Origin: VAZQ01 sp040510075
GTDB taxonomy: Bacteria > Pseudomonadota > Alphaproteobacteria > Rhizobiales > Xanthobacteraceae
NCBI GenBank assembly: GCA_040510075.1
Contig: JBEVJT010000169.1
Span: 1 to 10,594 of the forward strand
Length of the DNA: 10,594 nucleotides
Direction of reading: 5' to 3'
Below the pieces are notes generated by a model. That model was not told where the DNA came from. It was given only the letters and a program-made list of their open reading frames with translations, and made no database searches. This document shows positions 7,191 to 10,594 of the stretch, in pieces. Position numbers and translations under genes: made by a program. Each line of letters begins with the position of its first letter. Positions within the stretch are counted from its first letter, which is position 1.

Positions 7191-7275
7191 GCCGGTGTGG
7201 CGGAACTGGTAGACGCGCACGACTCAAAATCGTGTTCCGCAAGGAGTGTGGGTTCGATTCCCTCCACCGGCACCA
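7191..7275 (+). tRNA. tRNA-Leu (anticodon CAA)
   Basis: 85 bases with genome-encoded CCA (7273-7275). The acceptor arm GCCGGTG (7191-7197) pairs with CACCGGC (7265-7271). The anticodon arm is CACGA/TCGTG around loop CTCAAAA, giving anticodon CAA at 7225-7227, which reads UUG. A class II variable arm TCC-GCAA-GGA follows, as expected for leucine, then the T loop TTCGATT (7253-7259). The T stem as I read it, GTGGG/CCCTC, holds one T-T mismatch, a small oddity. A reading frame running through this gene (ending in SIPSTGT) is the well-known false protein of this tRNA. Confidence 0.96.
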
Positions 7276-7295
7276 TATCCCTGATTGGCTGGGGC

Positions 7296-7321
7296 GTTCC
7301 GAGAACGTTCGAGAACGGTTC
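7296..7321. promoter_or_regulatory. Two overlapping LexA-type operators (three GTTC half-sites, 11-base period)
   Basis: GTTC occurs at 7296-7299, 7307-7310 and 7318-7321, each separated by exactly 7 bases. GTTC-N7-GTTC is the known LexA box of alphaproteobacteria, so this is two boxes sharing the middle half-site. The element is 70-95 bases upstream of the glycosyltransferase ATG and 20 bases after the tRNA. No convincing -35/-10 pair is seen around it. It would put the glycosyltransferase (and perhaps the genes behind it) under SOS control. It could instead be a site for another repeat-binding regulator or a chance tandem repeat (GAGAACGTTC, GAGAACGGTTC). Confidence 0.5.
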
Positions 7322-7390
7322 GCGGGAAGAACTCGCCGTGCCGCTATTCGTAAATCCAGCTAAAGCAGCGAACAGCTACGCGCCCCAACA

Positions 7391-8566
7391 ATGTCTCTAA
7401 GCCCACCCAAGCGGGTGTTTTTCTTTTTGAGCGGCGGCTGGGGCCCGCTGGTGCGTACGCTGCCTATCGTCAAACGGTTGGCTGATCATGGAATCGTCAG
7501 CTCACTCGCGATAGCCGGATTAGGCCCTCAGCTCCAGGACGCCGGCTTTGATGTCATTGAACTCAACCTTCTGCCCTTCACCGCGCCGGCTGATGCGGCG
7601 GGGGGCTGGTGGTCGCCGTACCATTTTCTTGCGCATCAGAGCCTCGAATCGCTTATCGAGCAGGTCGAAGCCTACCGGAAATCGATCCAGGAAGGACAAC
7701 CGTCCCTCGTCGTCACGGACATCAATCCGATTGCTGCCCTTGCCGCCAAATCGTTGCGAATTACCCACTTCACCGTATCACAGTCGCTTTTCTTGCCCTT
7801 TCAAACTGCGAATTCAAGCCGATGGCGATTGCCTGATGCCGTGCTACCGGCGATCAACAACATTCTGGAGCGCTATGGCGCTGCCCCTCTTGAATCCGCC
7901 GCGCATTTGGACATGGGCGACCTCACATTCCTTCCGTCCATCCCCGAGTTCGATCCCCTCGGGGACCCACCTTCGTCGATTCGATACGCCGGACCGATCC
8001 TGGGCAACGAGTTCATTCCTCTTCCGACCACAACCGGCCGTTCCTCCTCCGCACGACCCTGGATATTGTTCTACGCCGGTCGGCCGCACGATGTGGCAGG
8101 TCCCTCTGGCCAAACATTGTTGAACATCGCGTGGGAACCGTTGTGCTCCGTTGCGGCAAGAGTGACAGTTGCGAGCGGCGGCTATGACTTCAAGATCCCG
8201 CCCGGCGCTCACGATCGCTTCGAAATTGTCCCGTGGCACATCCTTTCGCCGGATCACAAGCCGGATTTGATCGTGCATCATGGCGGGCACGGCGCATGTT
8301 TGACCGCGATCACCGCCGGCATCGCCAGTGTTGTCGTGCCAACTCATGCGGAACGAGAGTACAACGCACGAAACCTGGCGGCCCTGGGTTGCGGAGAATT
8401 CCTGCTGAGCGCCGCGCTTGATGCACAGCGCCTCCGCGGGGCGATAGAAAAGGTCATCGGAACCGGCGATTATACCGCCGCATGCGCGCGATGGAGCCGA
8501 ACCATTGCGGAGCGCAAATATGGCGGGTCGGATCTGGTTACGGGCATGATCATGCAAGTCCTTTGA
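7391..8566 (+). CDS. GT-B glycosyltransferase, GT1/MGT-like (UGT family)
   Basis: 391 residues with the two-domain GT-B layout. The N-terminal domain begins VFFFLSGGWGPLVRTLPIVKRL (res 9-30), the acceptor-side start seen in macrolide and glycolipid glycosyltransferases, and includes LVVTDINPIAALAAK (106-120). The C-terminal domain has the nucleotide-sugar signature DLIVHHGGHGACLTAITAG (292-310) followed by VVVPTHAEREYNARNL (314-329), with H297/H300 and E321/N325 in the places that hold the sugar nucleotide. Such enzymes transfer a hexose or hexuronic acid to lipids, carotenoids or secondary metabolites; the acceptor cannot be told. The ATG has no Shine-Dalgarno, so the true start may differ by a few codons; a GTG at codon 9 has none either. 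The cupin gene follows after 14 bases and its ribosome site sits right behind the stop, so they form an operon. Confidence 0.87.
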   Translation: MSLSPPKRVFFFLSGGWGPLVRTLPIVKRLADHGIVSSLAIAGLGPQLQDAGFDVIELNLLPFTAPADAAGGWWSPYHFLAHQSLESLIEQVEAYRKSIQEGQPSLVVTDINPIAALAAKSLRITHFTVSQSLFLPFQTANSSRWRLPDAVLPAINNILERYGAAPLESAAHLDMGDLTFLPSIPEFDPLGDPPSSIRYAGPILGNEFIPLPTTTGRSSSARPWILFYAGRPHDVAGPSGQTLLNIAWEPLCSVAARVTVASGGYDFKIPPGAHDRFEIVPWHILSPDHKPDLIVHHGGHGACLTAITAGIASVVVPTHAEREYNARNLAALGCGEFLLSAALDAQRLRGAIEKVIGTGDYTAACARWSRTIAERKYGGSDLVTGMIMQVL

Positions 8567-8580
8567 TGAAGGAGACAATG

Positions 8581-9025
8581 ATGAATCGAGCAAGCGCCTG
8601 GATTGCTGCGCTGCCCGTGTTCACCCTTTCCATTGCGCTGGCTCATGCAGCTGAACTGGATCAGGCGGCGGTACCTGAGCAGATCGACTGGAAGGATCCG
8701 TTGGGCGTGTCCGGAGCAAAAACTGCCGTGCTATTCGGCGATCCCTCAAAGCCCGGCCTTTACGTGATGCTGGTCAAGTGGCTCCGGGCAATTTCAGCCG
8801 TCCCCACTACATCCCAACGACCGATTCTTCATGGTGGTGAAAGGAACCTGGTGGGTCGGCACCGGTCGAAAGTTTGACCCCAACACCACGGTTCCCATGC
8901 GCGGCACGTTCGTAACCCACTACGCCAAACAGGTGCACTGGGACGGCGCCAAGGACGAGGAGACTATCATCTTCCTCTCCGGCGAAGGCCCCGCAACTAC
9001 GACACGGGTGGAAGAGGAGAAATAA
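8581..9025 (+). pseudogene. Secreted cupin-domain protein, disrupted by two one-base losses
   Basis: The start has AAGGAG 6 bases before ATG and encodes a signal peptide (MNRASAWIAALPVFTLSIAL, cut near AHA-AE), then VSGAKTAVLFGDPSKPGLYVMLVKWL. After 8783 the frame no longer makes sense, but the frame starting FFMVVKGTWWVGTGRKFDPN and ending VEEEK at 9025 is clearly the C-terminal half of the same cupin. Adding one C in CTCCGGG (8783-8787) and one in TACATCCC (8808-8815) restores a single reading frame of about 149 codons that would contain a metal-binding H-x-H between WLPGNFSRP and HPNDRF. These two changes fit either gene decay or read errors in short C runs. Cupins of this secreted type bind a metal and are often of unknown activity. 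It is co-transcribed with the glycosyltransferase. Confidence 0.82.
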
Positions 9026-9092
9026 CCACGCAGTGCCTGCCGTATACAATTTGCGGACCACATTTATCAGTGGCGGTGTCGGACTTTTTGCC

Positions 9093-9842
9093 ATGACCCA
9101 CGAGAGACGTGCCGGCGGGCAGCCCGGTGGCAAGACCTACGTCCTGGTGCACGGGGCATGGCACGGCGGATGGTGCTGGCAGGAAGCGGCGAACCACCTG
9201 GCGGGAATGGGTCACCGGGTAAGCACTCCGACGCAAACCGGCCTCGGAGAACGCAGGCATTTACTCTCGAAAGAGATAACGCTCGATACATTCGCGTCGG
9301 ATATCGTCAATCACATCGAGGCTGAAGAACTCAACGATGTTATTTTAGTAGGGCACAGCTTTGGCGGGACCAGCATTACGGGGACGGCTGACAAGATCCC
9401 ACAGCGCATCCATCATCTGGTTTATCTGGACGCCGTCATCCTGGAAAATGGACAGAGCCCGTTCAGCGTCTTGCCTCCGAATATCGTCGCGGCTCGGCGC
9501 AAAACCGTAGCCGAACAGGGACAAGGCATATGCATTCCGCCGCCGCCACCAACCGCATTCGGGATCCCGGCGGACCACCCGTCGGCCGATTGGGTCAAAC
9601 GCCGTCTCACGCCGCATCCGGTGAGCACTTATGAAAGCCCGATCCGGATCAACAATCCGGTCGGTAACCGCAGGCCGTGTACCTACATCGCGTGCACGGA
9701 CCCCATCTATGGTCCGATCGAGGCCGCACGGCTGTGGGTAAAAAAGCAAGAAAACTGGAGCTGGCGGGAAATCGCCACCGGCCACGACGCCATGGTTACC
9801 GCCCCCTCCGAGCTTGCGCGCGTGCTGGCCGAAATTGGCTAG
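9093..9842 (+). CDS. Alpha/beta-fold hydrolase (EstC / hydroxynitrile-lyase-like esterase group)
   Basis: 249 residues. Marks of the fold in order: TYVLVHGAWHGGWCW (15-29) with the HG oxyanion turn; LVGHSFGG (85-92) with nucleophile S89; VYLDA (110-114) and CTDPIY (201-206) as candidate acids (D113 or D203); and ATGHDAM (228-234) with catalytic H231. The HGAWHG-GHSFGG pair and the total length are those of small esterases and plant-type methylesterase or hydroxynitrile lyase relatives, found widely in Rhizobiales; substrate unknown. The start is taken at ATG 9093 because the earlier GTG at 9033 adds 20 residues and has no clear ribosome site; the choice is not secure. It begins 67 bases behind the broken cupin gene and may be read from the same unit. 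The C-terminal residue run ARVLAEIG is a normal helix end. Confidence 0.9.
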   Translation: MTHERRAGGQPGGKTYVLVHGAWHGGWCWQEAANHLAGMGHRVSTPTQTGLGERRHLLSKEITLDTFASDIVNHIEAEELNDVILVGHSFGGTSITGTADKIPQRIHHLVYLDAVILENGQSPFSVLPPNIVAARRKTVAEQGQGICIPPPPPTAFGIPADHPSADWVKRRLTPHPVSTYESPIRINNPVGNRRPCTYIACTDPIYGPIEAARLWVKKQENWSWREIATGHDAMVTAPSELARVLAEIG

Positions 9843-9943
9843 ACAGAGGCGCCCGCAACCCCTGAACCAAGGCACTTTGTTTAATTGCCATAAGCGAATG
9901 AGTGGCCGCCACAATAGGTAATGAACCGAACGCCAACCCGTCT

Positions 9944-9968
9944 GGAACGAAATACTGCGACATGAGTT
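9944..9968 (+). promoter_or_regulatory. EcfG-type general stress promoter of the 24-residue gene
   Basis: GGAAC (9944-9948), 16 bases, AGTT (9965-9968). This fits the alphaproteobacterial EcfG consensus GGAAC-N16/17-cGTT except for the loosely conserved first base of the -10. The -10 lies about 32 bases before the ATG at 10000, the normal distance for a short leader. Confidence 0.6.
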
Positions 9969-9999
9969 GTCGTCTATGAACTAAATGATGGAGAGAACA

Positions 10000-10074
10000 A
10001 TGCCGGTCATTCTTTGGTTACTTGGCGTGCCGCTTGTTGTGGTGATCGCCCTTATGCTTACCCACGTCATCTAA
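10000..10074 (+). CDS. Small single-span membrane peptide, 24 residues
   Basis: ATG at 10000 behind a good GGAG (9990-9993, 6-base spacer), stop TAA at 10072-10074. The protein is MPVILWLLGVPLVVVIALML followed by THVI: almost one continuous membrane helix with a Gly-Val-Pro kink near residue 10. Peptides with an ILWLLGVP-type start are common beside stress genes in Rhizobiales as small hypothetical membrane proteins; I recall no assigned function. A good EcfG promoter and a strong terminator frame it, so it is very likely expressed under stress as a separate unit. Its third neighbour downstream is csbD. Confidence 0.72.
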   Translation: MPVILWLLGVPLVVVIALMLTHVI

Positions 10075-10103
10075 GAAGAGAGCCTCGAGGAGATCTTGTT
10101 CCG

Positions 10104-10128
10104 CCCCGCTTCGGCGGGGCTTTCTCTT
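10104..10128 (+). terminator. Intrinsic terminator behind the small membrane peptide
   Basis: CCCCGC (10104-10109) pairs with GCGGGG (10114-10119) around a TTCG tetraloop, followed by CTTTCTCTT. A stable UUCG hairpin with a pyrimidine-rich tail is a typical rho-independent terminator. It separates the peptide gene from csbD. Confidence 0.8.
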
Positions 10129-10154
10129 GTGCGGACACATGTCGTGGAACTGCG

Positions 10155-10179
10155 GCAACCTTTTCGATCTCGGTGCGTT
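10155..10179 (+). promoter_or_regulatory. Weak EcfG-type promoter candidate for csbD
   Basis: GCAAC (10155-10159), 16 bases, CGTT (10176-10179), one mismatch to GGAAC-N16-CGTT, about 38 bases before the csbD ATG. A perfect GGAAC at 10146-10150 is spaced too far from CGTT to count. Confidence 0.35.
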
Positions 10180-10217
10180 CAATAACGCTATTGAGAACCC
10201 AAAGAGGAGCGAAACAG

Positions 10218-10418
10218 ATGAATTGGGACCGCGTGGAAGGAAACTGGAAGGAGTTAAAGGGTAATATTCAGCAGAAATGGGGCAAGCTGACGAATGACGA
10301 TCTTCAAGTCATAGATGGAAAGCGCAACGAGCTCGCGGGCCGGCTCCAGCAGCGCTATGGGTATGCCAAGGATCAGGCCGAGCGCGAAATCGATACGTGG
10401 CTGAGAGAAACAGTCTAG
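10218..10418 (+). CDS. CsbD-family stress response protein
   Basis: 66 residues starting MNWDRVEGNWKELKGNIQQK; CsbD proteins share this W-x-x-x-x-G-x-W-K-x-x-x-G pattern, then LTNDDLQVIDGKRNELAGRLQQRYGYAKDQAEREIDTW. It is highly charged and soluble, predicted helical, and of typical length (60-70). The family is named after Bacillus subtilis CsbD, induced by the general stress sigma B; in alphaproteobacteria members are usually in the EcfG regulon. Its molecular role is unknown. GGAG lies at 10206-10209, 8 bases before the ATG, and fixes the start. A weak EcfG-type motif precedes it and a perfect inverted repeat follows its stop, so it is an independent transcription unit next to another stress-like unit. 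Confidence 0.96.
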   Translation: MNWDRVEGNWKELKGNIQQKWGKLTNDDLQVIDGKRNELAGRLQQRYGYAKDQAEREIDTWLRETV

Positions 10419-10435
10419 CCGTTACGGAGGGATCG

Positions 10436-10469
10436 ACGAAGAACCCGATGCATATGCCGGGTTCTTCGT
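10436..10469. terminator. 12-bp perfect inverted repeat downstream of csbD, probable terminator
   Basis: ACGAAGAACCCG (10436-10447) pairs perfectly with CGGGTTCTTCGT (10458-10469) around a 10-base loop ATGCATATGC, starting 17 bases after the csbD stop. There is no U-run, so it may act as a bidirectional or 3'-end stabilising hairpin. From here to 10594 I see no gene, only an eight-T run at 10549-10556. Confidence 0.55.
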
Positions 10470-10594
10470 GGTCGCGGTGCTCACGGACACTGGCGGGGAT
10501 TAAGGCCTCGGTGCTAAATAGCGTCGTTTATAAGTTAAGCAGCGGTCCTTTTTTTTAACCGGCAGCGGGATGCGGGCTTGCTTCCCAGTCCACC

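Noticed and set aside
7155..7400. 81-residue reading frame ending ...SVGSIPSTGTISLIG
   Set aside because: It is the translation of tRNA-Leu and flanking DNA, a known false protein.
10470..10594. Possible C-terminus of a minus-strand gene (VDWEASPHPAAG then stop) at the right edge
   Set aside because: Twelve codons are too few to tell a gene end from chance; other frames are equally open.
7276..10594. Search for an att repeat of the tRNA 3' end, integrase, insertion sequence or CRISPR repeats
   Set aside because: No copy of the tRNA end and no mobile-element protein or regular repeat array could be seen.

Overview
The window looks like chromosomal DNA of a GC-rich alphaproteobacterium, most likely of the Rhizobiales (Bradyrhizobium, Xanthobacteraceae or Pseudorhodoplanes type). 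The pointers are: a Bug/TctC solute-binding protein next to a BKACE enzyme; GGAAC-N16/17-nGTT motifs of the alphaproteobacterial general-stress sigma factor EcfG; GTTC-N7-GTTC motifs of alphaproteobacterial LexA; a CsbD stress protein; and a REP-like palindrome. This placement is inference from content, not from a search.

Left part (1-6795), all genes on the minus strand. Read in the direction of transcription (right to left): a DsbB-type disulfide oxidoreductase; a FAD-dependent oxidoreductase with a C-terminal Rieske domain, broken by three frame changes; a class I SAM methyltransferase with an NPPY motif; a haem-oxygenase-like non-haem iron oxidase; a full-length PurD-like ATP-grasp enzyme whose N-terminal substrate loop differs from PurD; a BKACE (DUF849) enzyme; and the first 51 codons of a Bug/TctC periplasmic binding protein cut by the window edge. 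Methyltransferase, iron oxidase and ATP-grasp ligase are tightly packed and form the most interesting group: one C/N-methylating, one oxidising and one ligating enzyme side by side look like a small biosynthetic pathway with an unknown product.

Middle (6796-7390). A gene-free stretch of about 395 bases is followed by tRNA-Leu(CAA) on the plus strand. Just after it lie three GTTC half-sites with an exact 11-base period, which read as two overlapping LexA (SOS) boxes ahead of the next gene.

Right part (7391-10594), all genes on the plus strand: an MGT-like GT-B glycosyltransferase; a secreted cupin gene disrupted by two apparent one-base losses; an alpha/beta hydrolase; a 24-residue membrane peptide not in the usual gene-length range; a strong intrinsic terminator; and a CsbD-family stress protein followed by a 12-bp perfect inverted repeat. 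The small peptide has a very good EcfG-type promoter, and weaker candidates precede csbD and the FAD-Rieske pseudogene, so the two ends of the window may share general-stress control. I see no insertion sequence, integrase, CRISPR array or defence gene.
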